Source of the DNA: Welwitschia mirabilis
Taxonomy: Eukaryota > Gnetophyta > Gnetopsida > Welwitschiales
DNA length: 64,000 nucleotides
Direction of reading: 5' to 3'
NCBI GenBank assembly: GCA_051453625.1
Contig: JBOZIK010000001.1
Location: 267,842,882-267,906,881 of the forward strand
Positions 11,940 to 23,970 of this stretch are shown in pieces. The notes under the pieces were generated by a model. The model was given only the letters and a program-made list of their open reading frames with translations, searched no databases and was not told the origin of the DNA. The first letter of the stretch is position 1, and the number at the start of each line of letters is the position of its first letter. The translations under genes were made by a program, and so were the position numbers.

Positions 11940-13130
11940 AGGAAATATTTTTCTATAGTATAGGTAATTATGAATGAATAGAGCCACATCTTTATTATAG
12001 GTGCAAAGTTTAGTCATGAGAAAATGTGTTCCTAAACAAGAAAAATTAGATATCCTTCATCTTTGCTATGGTGATGTTTATGGAGGTCATTCCACTTGAT
12101 AGAAAATAACAATAAAAATTCTTCACTCTATTTTTTATTAGCATATCTTTTCTAGGACTCTTTTGATTTTGTTAAAAGGTTTAATGCTTACCAAAGTTAT
12201 GATAGTCTTATTCATTTTTATGATAGAACTCTCAAATCTAATTCTTAAATGTGAACCTTTTCATTATTAGGGAATTGAATTTATAGATCCTACTAAACTA
12301 CTTTCTAATAATATGAATTACATTTTAGTGGATGTTAATTATGTTACTAAATGGGTTAAAGGTATTGATACTTCAATGAATGATGTTTGAACTATTTAAA
12401 ATTTTATTAGAATTCATATTTTCAATTTTTTGATTTTCCTAAGATTATCATTAGTAACCAAGGAGCTCATTTTAGAAATCATCTTTTTAAGAGAATTCTT
12501 TTATTGATTGGAATTTAACATAGTATAGCTTGTGCTTATCATCCAAAAACTAATGGTCAAGCTGAAAATACAAATAGAGAAATAAATAAAATGCTTTAAA
12601 AACTTGTCGATAATAATAAGAAGTTTGTGATTTTCACTAGTTAATATGTGTTATAACTCTTATTATTCTTCCCATTAACTTAATCTTGTAGACATTTATA
12701 AAAAACTTAAAAATAGATTAGCCCAACTTAATTACTTATATTAAAAAGATATATGTATCATACATTATCAACTCATTTATAAATCCCAAGCTAAATTCAA
12801 ATACAATAAAAAGTTACTTCATAAATAGTTTGAACGTAGTTAACTTGTTATTTTATATAATACTAAAGTGCATCCTTTACAAAACAAGTTGACCTCTAAA
12901 TGATTAGGTCCTTATCTTATAAAGAAAGTACATTCTAATGGATCCATTGATATTTCCAACTTTGACACTAGGAAGATTCAAAAATTTAATCAACAGAGAT
13001 TAAAAACATATGAAAAATCTTTTGATGCAAATTTGAACATAATAGAAGAAATTATTTTGGAGGTTTCCCTCGATAGGAGAACTTCCTTCCTATCATTATC
13101 TAAATTCTCTCTTAACCGATTCCTTTAGTG
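11940..13130 (+). pseudogene. integrase of R2
   Basis: A broken frame covers the zinc-binding N-terminus (about 11990-12110, CHYGDVYGGH-like), then the DDE core: GIEFIDP (family GIDFMGP, first D now E), YILVDVNYVTKWVKGI, IISNQGAHF (second D of the SDGG/SDQG box now N) and SIACAYHPKTNGQAENTNREI, where the glutamate is kept. The C-terminal tail WLGPYLIKKVHSNGS, then FNQQRLKTYEK, ends near 13020, with a short acidic extension after it. Two of three catalytic acids are altered by transitions, so the enzyme is inactive. It would have joined element cDNA to the chromosome. Confidence 0.8.
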
Positions 13131-13228
13131 GATGTTATCATATCACTTAATCATCTTTAACTTGACTTATTTGTTTGCATTATGAAGTTTTCATGACCAG
13201 TAATTATACTTGGGCATTTTATAATGAT

Positions 13229-13250
13229 AAGATTGGACTCATCTAATCTT
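13229..13250 (+). repeat. conserved post-pol hairpin, R2 copy
   Basis: AAGATTGGA, a 4-bp loop and TCTAATCTT can fold into a stem with one G-T pair. It sits after GGGCATTTTATAATGAT. The context is shared with the copies at 1948, 21921 and 30593. Confidence 0.6.
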
Positions 13251-13440
13251 AAGGCATTTACATATTTATGAACTTCATTTTAAAATAATATGCCTTGGTA
13301 CTTGCATTTTTCTAAATGGTGTGGTATATTTGGTTGTTTAGGTGTGTTTATGTTTGTCTTTTATCTTACTTCTTTACTTTTATTTTTTTAAGTTTGTGAT
13401 CATGTTGGAATTATTTAGGAAAAAAAAGAAAAAAGGATAA

Positions 13441-15295
13441 TTACCATGATCTATTATATCTATGTTAAAATACATGATCACCATAATGTCCTATTACATA
13501 GGGCTAAATTTTCTAAAAGGAAACTTTGGCTATGTTGGTAGCTATGTGAAATCCACTAAGAGATTGGTCAGCCATGCTTCACAAGTTCTTACTTTTTTAA
13601 CTATGGTTTCACTCCCTTTATTATGTAAAGTAATAATAAAACTTTGAGGCTATTGGATTAGTAGTATTCTTGGTATTATCAGAGGCATTACTTATTTTCT
13701 AAAATCATAGTATTCTCACATGATAATTTCACTTTTGAGGACTTGAGTGTATTTTAGGATGTGAGTAGGAGAGTTAATGTTCTAGCACCTTTCGATCTTA
13801 TCATTCATTATTTAGAGAACTTAATCTATAGTATCATCATAATAACTACCTTCTTTTAGTAGAATTCTATGAAGTTAAAACATTTTATCATACATCTTTA
13901 CTTAGGAAATTTTATAATATCATCTAAGAAGGTTTGCTTNNNNNNNNNNGAATTTAGGTTAAGTATGTTATTTATTTTATTTTCCTAGTTGTTTATTTTC
14001 ATTTTATTTTTCTTTAGTTATTTAGTTTGTTATTTTAAAGTAATTTTCATATCTTTTTATTATCATTTTTAGAACCTTATCATCTAGTAGTTTCCTTGTT
14101 ATTATTTTTATTTTTCACTCATATTGGTTTATCAATAAAACTTGACTTTATTTTAGTGTTTTTAATAAATGATATTTTATTCAAATTAGATGATGTTTTT
14201 TATGATTTCTATTATTCCTTAGAGTTCTACATATTTTCATGATCATTTTTTAGTTTAAACATATTTGTTTAGCTTTTTAATCAGGCTTTATTCTACTTAG
14301 TTCATTTTCATTATTCTATCTTTTGATTCTTTGTAATATTTCTCATTCTTGATGCTTACTTTTCATGATTCTTTATCATTACCTATATTTTGGATTTTTG
14401 GATAAATTCTAATATATTTATGTTGATATCTAAGGCTAACTGATTTGATTAACATTTTTATGTTTCTAAACATTATTAAAATTCTCTTGTCCTCCCAATT
14501 ATTTAAAAAACTAGGTGAAAGGCAACTAAAATTTTTTTGATAGTTATCATAAGGCTATCTTTTAGATGATGCAACTAGATGATAATGTAAAAAACTAAAG
14601 CTAAACTTATTTTCCATTAATTTTCATTATTCTTAATCCAGTTCTCTTTGTTCTTTCTTGAGCCACATGTCATGCTAGGGCTCACCAATGTTTTGGATGT
14701 TGTATTGGCTGATTTCATACTCTAGATCATGAAATTTCAACGAATTATTGACATAAGGTATGTTTTTCCTTTCCTCATTATTTTTAATTTTTTCTCATGT
14801 TTTTTAGCCTTTTAGAGCATTATTTTTCATGTATATTAATTATTTTTTCATGCTTTTCAATTTGATACTTATGGATCTGATTTTTAATGAGAATTTTGTA
14901 AGATATCTAATTCTATGCATTTTACAAGGTAGAATTATGTTTTTATGTTTAAAACTCATTTTCTTAAATATTGTACACTAAAACATAGTGGTCCTTATAG
15001 GTAAATTAATTAGTATAATGGGTTCTACACTTCTACCATATTAGATTTTTTTTCATTTGAGTAGTTTTATTTTTGATATTCTATGGGGCCCACTTATTCT
15101 TTACTTTTTGATTTTTCTCACATTTTTTCTTTTTATTCACATGATGAGATAATACAAGATGTATTAATTCTCTTTGGAGGTAAGACATATTTTTGTGATT
15201 TTTATACGAAGACCAATTTTTTGGGTCATTTTGGGATTTACATGAAACATATTTTAGCTATTTCTACTTAATATCACATGATGCACTTTGCATTT
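13441..15295 (+). other. 3' non-coding region of R2
   Basis: The first 260 bp align with R1 2200-2480. From 13750 to 15295 the sequence is T-rich with short open frames (for example 15083-15271) that I cannot assign. A 10-N gap sits at 13940-13949. Confidence 0.45.
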
Positions 15296-15299
15296 GTAA

Positions 15300-16545
15300 T
15301 TGATTAGATCATGCACATGACAAGCTACATAAACTGAGGTAGAGATAAAGGCTAAGGTATTAGAGTAGGAGGTGGGCTCGCTAGTCTCACTTGTGATTGA
15401 ACATGCAAAGCCTATGCATCCATCAATTTGATAGGCTCAATCAATTTCTATTTAATTAGCTTCTATCCTAGAAGAAAGACATGATGGAGATTTCATAAGT
15501 AGGATTAAGTTAAAGCTAGACTAGAGATTCACTGAGTTGTAGCTTAGATGAATAGTGGATTCCCATGAATTTTAGTATCCCTTTGAGACTAGAGGGTTTT
15601 ATGACATGATGCACACTAAGAGGAGATTTGACACTTGTAACTTCTTGGTTGATATAATTATAGCTACTATATATAACCACAAGATGTCCATTCTTCCAAG
15701 CTACATCACTGTATTTACTAATTTAGATGGTTTGAAAGCACACACATTTATTTATCTAGCATTATATAGGAGTGACATGCTTATGGCATAGTGTTAGATA
15801 TCCTAGCTAATGTTATTGATGATAGGCAAGGAGTTTTAATGATACATCTATTACCTACCTATCATATTTTATACATAATATTGATCCATAACTTTAGCCC
15901 TTTCTTTCATAATAACTATGTCATGGTAGCACATTTACAAATGCTGGTAATCTTAAAATAGAAAGAGGAGATGAATCTGCTAACTTTCATTTGAAGAAGA
16001 CTCAGGATAATGATTGAGGCTTATCACATTCAATCTCTCGGATATTCATACCTCTGCTTTGCTATGTTTAGATGCTTTAGTATACCTTAGCTTGTGGGTG
16101 AGAAAAGACATATACATCTTCATACATTAACTTATTACCTATAAGACATGGATATCTAGATTCTAGGAGAGGTAGAAAAACCTAAAGTACAAAGATCTCT
16201 GATTGGAATTATTATTATGTAGATTTAGTCTTTCTTAGTTGATATAGCATAAGGCCTTAAAGAGGCTTTGAATCAAGGCTTTACTGAGCTACATTAGAAT
16301 ATCTCTACTATTGAGAGGAGAGTTCATCATATCAAGGAGTAGCTGATAGATGTGTGTAATTACATAGTATGCATTGAGTACAACATTACTATGGACATCC
16401 CAGAGGTAGTCATAGCATAAGGAAATGTGATTGCTTATTCCATTACAATAGCCATTGACCATTATTTCTTTGCAAATATTGAGCATCATCCATCTTCTCC
16501 ACCTGCACCTGAGTCTACTAAACATCATGATTTTATTTTAGCATG
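15300..16545 (+). pseudogene. extra ORF downstream of integrase in R2 (env-like/ORF3 position)
   Basis: Two coherent pieces suggest a decayed protein gene between pol and the polypurine tract. The first is open at 15606-15791 (61 aa: MMHTKRRFDTCNFLVD then MSILPSYITVFTNLDG). The second ends near 16545 and reads VDIA*GLKEALNQGFTEL, then NISTIERRVHHIKE, LIDVCNYIVCIEY, and a proline-rich tail HHPSSPPAPEST followed by a stop. One internal stop is TAA where CAA (Gln) would continue the frame. The C-terminal part looks like a coiled coil followed by a Pro/Ser tail, as in additional ORFs carried by plant Athila/Tat elements. An antisense open frame at 16289-16528 is its shadow. The function of such ORFs is unsettled, and I do not assign one. 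Confidence 0.5.
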
Positions 16546-17035
16546 ATGATAGAAGTGGTTTATCCTATTATATTATGTATCTTACCTTCATGGATTATAG
16601 ATTATGTGTCTTTTATCCATAGATTGTACTTAAAGACTCATAATTTTATATAGATGTCATGTTTTGTGTATTATTATTGTGTCTTGTTTTATCATGCACA
16701 TCATTTATATATTATTAAGATATTTCATGATGATAATATTTTATGTTAAACATGATTATTTTATAAGGTGTTCTACGTTTAAGTACAAGGGCTTCTATTT
16801 TGTGTAGGATTCTATTTTTTTAGAACATTTTTGGAGCATGTCCTCCCCTCCATTATCTAGTATAGCCATTTAATTTGCATAGGTAAAACATTTAGTTATC
16901 TTTTTTAATATTTTTATTCTACATTCTGAGATTTTTGAGATTATTTATGAGTTTATTTTATAATTTTATATTTTATTTAACTTTAATCAATTTGACTCAC
17001 AATCATGATTGTTCACCTGGTTTTGTTAGGGACTA
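16546..17035 (+). other. 3' untranslated region of R2
   Basis: AT-rich DNA without coding features, between the extra ORF and the polypurine tract. Confidence 0.5.
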
Positions 17036-17053
17036 ATAAGGATAAGTAGGGAG
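17036..17053 (+). promoter_or_regulatory. polypurine tract of R2
   Basis: AATAAGGATAAGTAGGGAG sits directly before the LTR start TGTTGTATTACC. It aligns with the R1 tract at 3404-3422. Confidence 0.65.
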
Positions 17054-17056
17054 TTA

Positions 17057-17785
17057 TGTTGTATTACCAAATTATATGTATTTGATAAGATACTTTAAGT
17101 AGTTTTGCAAGATATTAAATAAGTTTATACTAAATTTTAATGCTAATGGAGAGCTAAGATAGATATCATGAAAACATGAAATTTTCATTACATTTGATGA
17201 CATTTCAAGAAAATTACAATGCTTTCTATCTAAAGTAGAAATCTTATAATCAAAGAGGCTAATCTGATATAAGAAATATCTTTACAAAGTCTATCATTTA
17301 CCTTATCATCTAGATGATAGTATAGATGAGAAAAGAAATTATGGTTACTAGGACACTTACTATACTAATCTGACAGGTAATGTGGATTTTATATAATATG
17401 GCATTATCTATTATGACATCTAGATGACTACTATTTACCAAACTTTCACCATGTATTATGTAGCTTCTTATGTAGTTGTTAAGGTTTTACCATGTTTATT
17501 GGTGTTTATCTTTTTTAGAGTCTTTGTGTGTAATAAATGCCTCATTCATCCTTGACTCTGACTTAATCTTCTTTAGTAATAAAAATTCTCATCACATGAG
17601 ATTGAATGGCAGGAGATCCATTCTTGTAATTGTAGAGAGACGTCTTCCTTGGTGTTGGGTTATGTATCCTCCATTGAGATGCTACTGCTTCATAACATGG
17701 ATGTTGGTTTGAATATAATCAAAACTCTATTTTTATTTTTATAAATCTTATTACGTGTATCTCCCTTATTATGTTTTATGATTAA
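17057..17785 (+). repeat. 3' LTR of R2, truncated
   Basis: It is colinear with 5381-6125 of the 5' LTR. Shared blocks include the start, the ATTACATTTGAT block, the TTACCATGTTTATT block and the CATTGAGATG block. It stops near 17785, where sequence inverted relative to 25390-25762 begins. The 5' LTR continues another 450 bp past the equivalent point. Confidence 0.7.
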
Positions 17786-18177
17786 ATCTTAACAAAATTC
17801 ATTATGTTTGATTAAAGCCCTCTATAACATATTTTGAGATTTCAAAGGAGGATGATCATACATTATCTTATATTCATTAATATTTAGCATTGAAAAACCA
17901 AGTGTCGATAGAATTTAAAGGCTATTAATTAGTCATGGACTTACACACTAAAAGGATTGTTTGACATATATGTGATTAAAAATCTCATTAAACATACCTA
18001 ATAAATATACACAACCAAGATGATTTAACACATCTAAATCATCTGATAACTATTCATTTAATTTACAAATACCATCAAAGCATTATTTCAATTGGTGTCT
18101 AACTCTTAGAGAATGATTACCATGGTCTATTGTCATGCAAACTTTTTGGCTATGGGGATTGTTGTTGAAGTTCATTA
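17786..18177 (-). repeat. inverted copy of the TypA-downstream flank
   Basis: The reverse complement matches 25390-25762 and, more distantly, 35690-36080. For example GAGGATGATCATA near 17850 is the complement of TATGATCATCCTC near 25668, and ACCATGGTCTATTGTCATGC matches the complement of the 25440 region. It lies between two copies of a short LTR piece (17661 and 18181). Confidence 0.75.
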
Positions 18178-18180
18178 AAC

Positions 18181-18256
18181 CATGTATCCTTCATTAAGGT
18201 ACTACTGTGTAACATGGGTATTGGCTTAAATATAATCAAAACTTTATTTTTCTTTT
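18181..18256 (+). repeat. short repeat of R2 LTR sequence
   Basis: About 75 bp (from CATGTATCCTTCATTAAGG through AAAACTTTATTTTT) repeat 17661-17738 of the truncated LTR. The copy lies on the far side of the inverted segment. This layout fits an insertion or rearrangement with local duplication. Confidence 0.7.
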
Positions 18257-18269
18257 CATATCATTTGTA

Positions 18270-19170
18270 TAATATTCATTACTTGTTAAGGTTTTTTTAC
18301 TCATCATGCTTAAATTTTTAATTTTTAAATTATTATTATAACTTAGAATGTGGGCATAAATTAAAGCATTACACAATAAGTTAAAAATCATACACCAAAT
18401 TTGAAATTGCAAAAAATAGTCTTAATAGTTTCACACTAAAAGGAGGACTTGGGAAAACGTGATCACCAGAATTAATTTGACATTGTAAAAAGTAATCATA
18501 AAACTTTGGCTCTAAAATGATGGCCCCTTAGATAGGTCTCTCATAGTTTTCTTTATCACATTTTATCCATTTTATCTTTCCTACCATCTTGTCATGATCC
18601 ATAATAGCCATAATACTCATGTAAACTCATGAGAAGAAAGCCTACATTTTCAAGAATGAGTACAAGATACTTATCTAATAAGACTTTTCAACTTTCACCA
18701 CTAATCAACTTCGTGCCATGCTTAACTATAGGAATCACTAGAAAACCTACCTAGTCCATCCCACTAAAAGAATATGATCATTAGCTATTAGGAAATTAGG
18801 ATTGGTAGACAGTAATGAAAACGAGGTCTTCCTAAAGGTGCATTTTCTTAGAAATACAATGAAGAGGAAGAATTTATAAATATATGGAATGATAATGAAA
18901 AATCATAAACATCAAAAAAACCTGGACCACAAAATCTAAAGAAAGATTGTATTGACAATATTCTATTTAAATATTCAATAAATAATGAAGAACCATTAAA
19001 AATCAAATAGATTGGGAACAAAACCTTTGATCAACCAAATCTAACAAGTCTATAAGAAGCTATCAATGACATTAAATGAGCCCTCTAAAACAAAAATAAT
19101 TATCTAGATACAAACTTCGATGACACAATTATTCACTCTTATATCTAAAGAAAGATTATTTCATCGAGTG
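18270..19170 (+). other. leader of gypsy remnant R3
   Basis: Head of the unit. It holds an approximately 90-bp direct repeat: the TTGACATTG, A-run, AGTCATAATAGTTTGGCACT module occurs twice (about 18400 and 18478; also in S2 at 27050 and 27150). The GGCACT element could be a decayed primer-binding site, but its duplication makes that doubtful. Confidence 0.5.
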
Positions 19171-19171
19171 A

Positions 19172-20345
19172 AATGCCTAATTTTGAAAAGTTTACAAGTG
19201 TAGAAAATCCTATCATGCATGTAAAAAACTAAAAACACAGATGCTACATGTACAAGATTAAAAGAAACATAGCATGTCACTCATTTTGTCAATTCTTAAA
19301 TGATAAGCCATTAAATAACACTATCAAATACCAACTCATTAAATTACAAGTCTAAAATAACTACTTAAAATATTCATGTAATGTTACTCAATTGACATTA
19401 CAAAATAATTGGAATTAGACACATTGACAATCATGTGTCAACAATTCAATGAAATAGTTTAAGATAATGCAAGATGATGGAGGGTCATTACCTTACAATT
19501 GGAAACCATCCTTTCTAACTCTAATCTATCTTATCTCTTTGTTAAATCATTCATTCCATATGTTTTTAAACATTTTAGAATGTAGTCATTTGAAACATTT
19601 GAATAAGCTATTATACTCACAAAAATAATTGAAGTTGTAGGAAGAGAAAAAAAATCCATAAATCACGATAACTCATCCTAAGGCAAATCAATAAGAAACT
19701 ATCATAATAATAGTAATAACATCAAGAACACAAACCTAAAGAATGTTTTAGTAGTTGGTTAACCTTCTTAATCATCTTATCCTTCTCAAGCAAATTATCC
19801 ACATTAACCAATAAGTAACCTAATGATACAACAAATGCAACCTCAATCTACTATCCATCCACATGCCTTTTCATTTCAACTAGTTATAGGATAATCCTAT
19901 TATCCACCTCCTCGATCAATGTAAAATTCACAATAAGCATAAACTTTACAACAACAAGAACTACAAATCCAGCAAAAAAAATGTATACAACTCAAATTTA
20001 GGATTAAAATCAATTCTAAAACCAAAATCCAAGTTAAAGATCAAGAAGGAATTTCATAATATTATACATACCATTAAGGAAAATCCTTTCAATTTTGTAG
20101 TAAAAGAAAGAAATTCAATTACCGCCAATCAAATTAAAACATCCTAATGCACCAAAACGAGAAAGTTATAATGAGTTAAAGTACAATGGATATCATAGAA
20201 TTATAGATCATCATATTCAAAAATTGCTTTAACTTAAAAGATATTGTTCAAGGCATAATTGAAAATAGAAAAGATATTAATTTCAATGCATTCCTTGTTG
20301 CTACTAATAAATAAATTAAAATTTACAAGAACCCATTTCCTTCTT
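19172..20345 (+). pseudogene. gag remnant of R3 (second gypsy lineage)
   Basis: A broken plus-strand frame opens at 19172 with MPNFEKFTSVENPIMHVKN. It contains the Retrotrans_gag-like core (LELDTLTIMCQQFNEIV, then NARXWRVITLQLE, then LFVKSFIPYVFKHFRM). A Gln/Pro-rich linker follows at about 19790-20040, and then a block KYNGYHRIIDHHIQKLL that corresponds to the YHR-GH-TE-C motif common in Tat/Ogre-type gag-pol before protease. Numerous stops are present. The order and motifs make a gypsy gag secure, and the lineage differs from R2's gag. Confidence 0.7.
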
Positions 20346-20799
20346 AGCCTTATACATCAAAATCACTATAAAATATGGTACTTGAAGATGAAAGCACTCC
20401 TTATGCAACTTATGTCATCTAGAATAAACCTATAAAGCCTCTAAAATATATTATTTAAGGATAAAAATAAAAAATAGAACAATTAATTTTAATGCAATAT
20501 GCTCAAATTCCTCCTACCCCCAAATCCAATGTGAAATCACAATCACATCCCTCTAAAGTAAAGGAAGCATACCATTATCTTTCATTGCTAATATAAAATT
20601 TTGACCCTCATAGATAAGCATCCAAAAGAATATGTGAGAAATGATTAACCATATAATCACTTTAGAAATAAGAACCTACCTCAAAGCGGATAAACATTCA
20701 AAAGAGTAACAAGGATGAAGAAGTCATATAATTTCAACCTGATAAAATCTCATCCATTTCATAAAAGACTAGAATCACTAAACCCCCTTATATTTAGAC

Positions 20800-21350
20800 C
20801 TACCAAATTTGCTAGGGATTTTGTTAATTGTGGGACTAAATTAAACATGATTAGATCATCATATCTTGATAAAACTTAACTTACAAGACTTATTAAATTC
20901 TAAAAGTAGCATAATGATTAGAGGTTTCAAAAATTATGAAGATAAGTTGAGAGAAATAGTCATCTTACTAGTGGAGATGGCTTAAAAGGTCAAATATACT
21001 AGCTCCCATGTCATTAATAATGCCACAACATTTAACTTATTACTAAATCATACTTCAATCATGGACATGTGGGTAATTATATCATTATCCCATCAAAAGA
21101 TTATGTTTATTGGATCAAAGATCTCAATGCCACTAAAAAAAAAATCACATAGTGGAAAATGTTAAAGCACTATCTCAACCACCTTTGTCATCATTACTTC
21201 AAATTTTAAAAAAATGGATTATTCCATTTCTACACTTCAAACATGATCCTATGCACCCTCATGAGATGAAGCTCTCACAAATTTCTAATGCACAACTCTT
21301 GGATGCAGGATGGACTCTCTTCCTTCTTGATGAATTTTCTATTATTTCAT
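20800..21350 (+). pseudogene. retropepsin of R3
   Basis: The frame reads FVNCGTKLNMI, where a catalytic D-x-G has become N-x-G by G-to-A. It continues with SIMIRGF, LREIVILLVEM, a FNLLLGRPWI-type block decayed to FNLLLNHTSIMDM, and the SHHQ-like turn. An open frame at 21152-21352 (66 aa) carries the downstream linker, ending LLDAGWTLFLLDEF. The NLLLGRPW style is that of Tat/Ogre proteases, unlike R2's ILGRPFLAT style. R4 has the same block better kept at 29560-29780. Confidence 0.7.
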
Positions 21351-21352
21351 AA

Positions 21353-23405
21353 TCATTTTCTTGCATTCTAAATTATAACACATTCATCCTTCTACTTCAT
21401 AATAGCATACTTTACCTCATCCATACCACATCCCACAATTCATCACTTAGTTTTCATCATTTATTTACATTTTTCATCTCTTCATGATTTAACTCTTATC
21501 AACCTTGTCATCAATATTTGTCTTGGATTCATTTAATTTCTTTCAATTTATAATGCTTAGATACATCTTTATAACAAGTTAACTTTTAAGGTAATAAGTT
21601 TTTATCTCATATATATATGCATTTTGAATTCATTGAGTTTTTGATTTAAATTCTAAGAAAAACCTAGTATCAATGGATGATATTTGATATTACATTAATA
21701 ATTATTATCATACTCTTGGCATGATAAAAGTAATTAAGTAAGAAGATACTCTAGATTGAGAGATGAGTCTTTCCTTTATCTTCACATAAATGACTCCTTA
21801 GTAGGACTTCTTAGATAAATTCCTTTCTTTATTTAATTGTCCATTTTACTCAATCCTATGTTAAAACACATTCAAGTCTTCATGAAAGTAGCTTTTCTAC
21901 TTTAGAACATTTATAATGGTAAGATTGGATTTTATCCAATCTTAAGACATTCATGTGTCTATAACACCTAATGCCTCATGTTATTCTATATTAGTATTAA
22001 TTATGTCAAATCTAATACTTATCTTTAATAGTAAATCCTACAATTTACCATTTCAATAATCAACCAATGTTCTTTTCCTTTAAAAAAGGAAATTCAAGTG
22101 AATTGATAAAATATCAATATTATACACTAGAAGAAACAAAAAAAAAAAGACCATGATTGTCCTATTGCAAGTGCACTAGGGTAAATAGTCCCAAGAGGAT
22201 CCTTTGGCAATGTAATATAGTCCTTGTAGAAACTCCACCAACATGTCAGTCAGTTATTATATAGATTCAACTTGTTGATCCTTACACTCGTGGCATCAGT
22301 TGCACTCTCCTCATTATGGTAGGTGGTGTTTTCTAAAAATCCATTAACTTGATTTTCCATAACTTTTAAGCAATAACTTTCAAGCATTTAAAACATTCTA
22401 ATTATTATAAGATTAGTTGAAAAGATGTCATTTTCTATCATAGCCAATAGTCAGATTAAGTTATAGTCCTAACATCATATTGATACTTCATAAAATGATC
22501 ATATACTTTCTTATAATCACTATCCTAATTACAAGACAATATCTGTTACTTAGCATTAATCATGTTTTAAATACATTAGATAATTTTATGACCCATACCA
22601 ATAGACATTAGTAGGCTAACATTTAGATGTATAGGATCAACTTTCTTCATGTCCCTACTAGTTCATTTTCACCTAATATTTTATTAGTATTTGTAATTAA
22701 TTAACTCAAAAATCGTCTCTTGAATTTACTCTTAATTTATTTAAGACTAATTTTACTTTTTAATTAATTTATCATCTTTTAGTACTTAACCTATTCTACC
22801 ATCATGCTATTTATTATTACAACCTTTCCACTTCTTTTATTTCTAATTTAACCATGTCTTATATACCACATAGTCATCTTCATTTAACTTCTTTTACTTA
22901 ATTAGATACATTATTTTAAAAAAACATTTATTATCTATTTTATGACCTTTCATCACCATCCATGATGCTTTATTATTTCCTTTATATACACATGTCTAAA
23001 TCTTATTCAAATTGGATTTTTGTTATTTATTCAAGTCATTTCTTATCATCTTAATTTTTACTATCATAATAATAATAACTTACATAAGTGAAAACTTTCA
23101 AGAGTACATGCTTTTTTTTACTTCATATTTAACATTGAATTTCACTTACTCATCTCATGTCAAAAAGGGTGTAAACTGTATGTAAACCTCCTTTTTGTTT
23201 GGATTTCTATGTATATTCTTTATATGCATAACACCATTATCTTTAGTCTATTTTCTTATTTTATTTTTTATCTTTACTTTCATTATTATCCACTTATTTT
23301 TTCATTTACCTAACCTCCACTCCATTTTAATGATTTCTCTCCATTTTATGGTTACATATTAATCATGTTTCTCCTTAAGCACCACATACATATTATATAC
23401 TTCCA
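21353..23405 (+). other. pol-deleted 3' region of R3
   Basis: Reverse transcriptase and integrase are absent. From about 21900 the sequence aligns with the 3' regions of R1 and R2, including the hairpin at 21921-21943 and the CCATGATTGTCCTATTGCAAG block at 22150, although the gag-protease belongs to another lineage. It contains no protein I recognise. Confidence 0.6.
21921..21943 (+). repeat. conserved post-pol hairpin, R3 copy
   Basis: AAGATTGG and CCAATCTT form a perfect 8-bp stem around a loop of about seven bases. A second small inverted repeat, AGACA and TGTCT, follows at once. Confidence 0.65.
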
Positions 23406-23425
23406 AATAAAAGGAAGGGAAGAAG
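23406..23425 (+). promoter_or_regulatory. candidate polypurine tract of R3
   Basis: AATAAAAGGAAGGGAAGAAG lies before TTAAATAATTTATTC. The second unit has an A-rich purine run ending GAAG, then TAAAACTATTTATTC, at 33420-33455. If real, it marks the start of a long LTR containing the TypA copy. Confidence 0.5.
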
Positions 23426-23970
23426 TTAAATAATTTATTCTAAAGACGGCTGGATCACTTCAAAAGAAGAAAATTTCCAGCCAAGTGCAAAATCTAGAAA
23501 TAGCTATATGGAAAATAGCCTATTTTATAAAGATAACACTCAAATCTATGTCAATAAAATTACATGAGTCAAAGGCAATTGTAGGTCATTTTCAACTGTT
23601 CCATTTATTTTGGGAAAAAAAATCAATGTAATCAAATAATAAAATTGATTCCATTTTGATTTCTTTATTATATGGATGGGAAAATATTCTTTTTGTTTAC
23701 ATTTTAGAGGTATAAGTACTTCATATTTCTCAGTAATAAAGCATTTTCTTAATATTATGACTAGGATCTATATTTTGAATAAGTGTTAAACATGTGATTT
23801 AGCATCATAAATTTCTTTGTTTACATAATTAATTTTTTGTTCAAGAACTTAATAGTAAATGGAGGAAGGTAAATAAATAAATAGATCTCTTTTGATGATT
23901 ATCAATGTGATAAGTGAATGAAGAAAAAAAACTAGATACATATTTCTTTAGGAAAAATTCCACAAGGGTC

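Larger units (their letters stand above)
5381..17785 (+). mobile_element. Ty3/gypsy element R2 (Athila/Tat-like), near full length
   Basis: The parts fall in canonical order: 5' LTR from 5381, primer-binding site at 6593-6610, leader, gag (from 7809), protease, reverse transcriptase, RNase H, integrase, a 4-kb 3' region with an extra ORF remnant, a polypurine tract at 17036-17053 and a 3' LTR from 17057. At roughly 12 kb with a long 3' region it fits the Athila/Tat clade. All frames carry many stops, mostly explained by C-to-T or G-to-A changes. Gaps at 7197-7760, 10489-10612 and 13940-13949 hide part of it. The 3' LTR is cut at about 17785 by an inverted segment. The left end abuts a TypA pseudogene; I could not find a target-site duplication, because the right end is rearranged. 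Confidence 0.85.

Noticed and set aside
16289-16528. 79-codon minus-strand open frame
   Set aside because: It overlaps the better-supported plus-strand coiled-coil and Pro-rich tail of the R2 extra ORF.
18440-18465. GGCACT block in the unit leader as a primer-binding site
   Set aside because: The block is part of a 90-bp module present twice, and the bases after GGCACT do not follow the known TGGCGCCGTTGCC site.
23447-23461. CGGCTGGATCACTTC, similar to the 3' end of small-subunit rRNA
   Set aside because: Only about 15 bp match, no rRNA sequence precedes it, and the S2 copy has a diverged sequence at the same point. Most likely chance.
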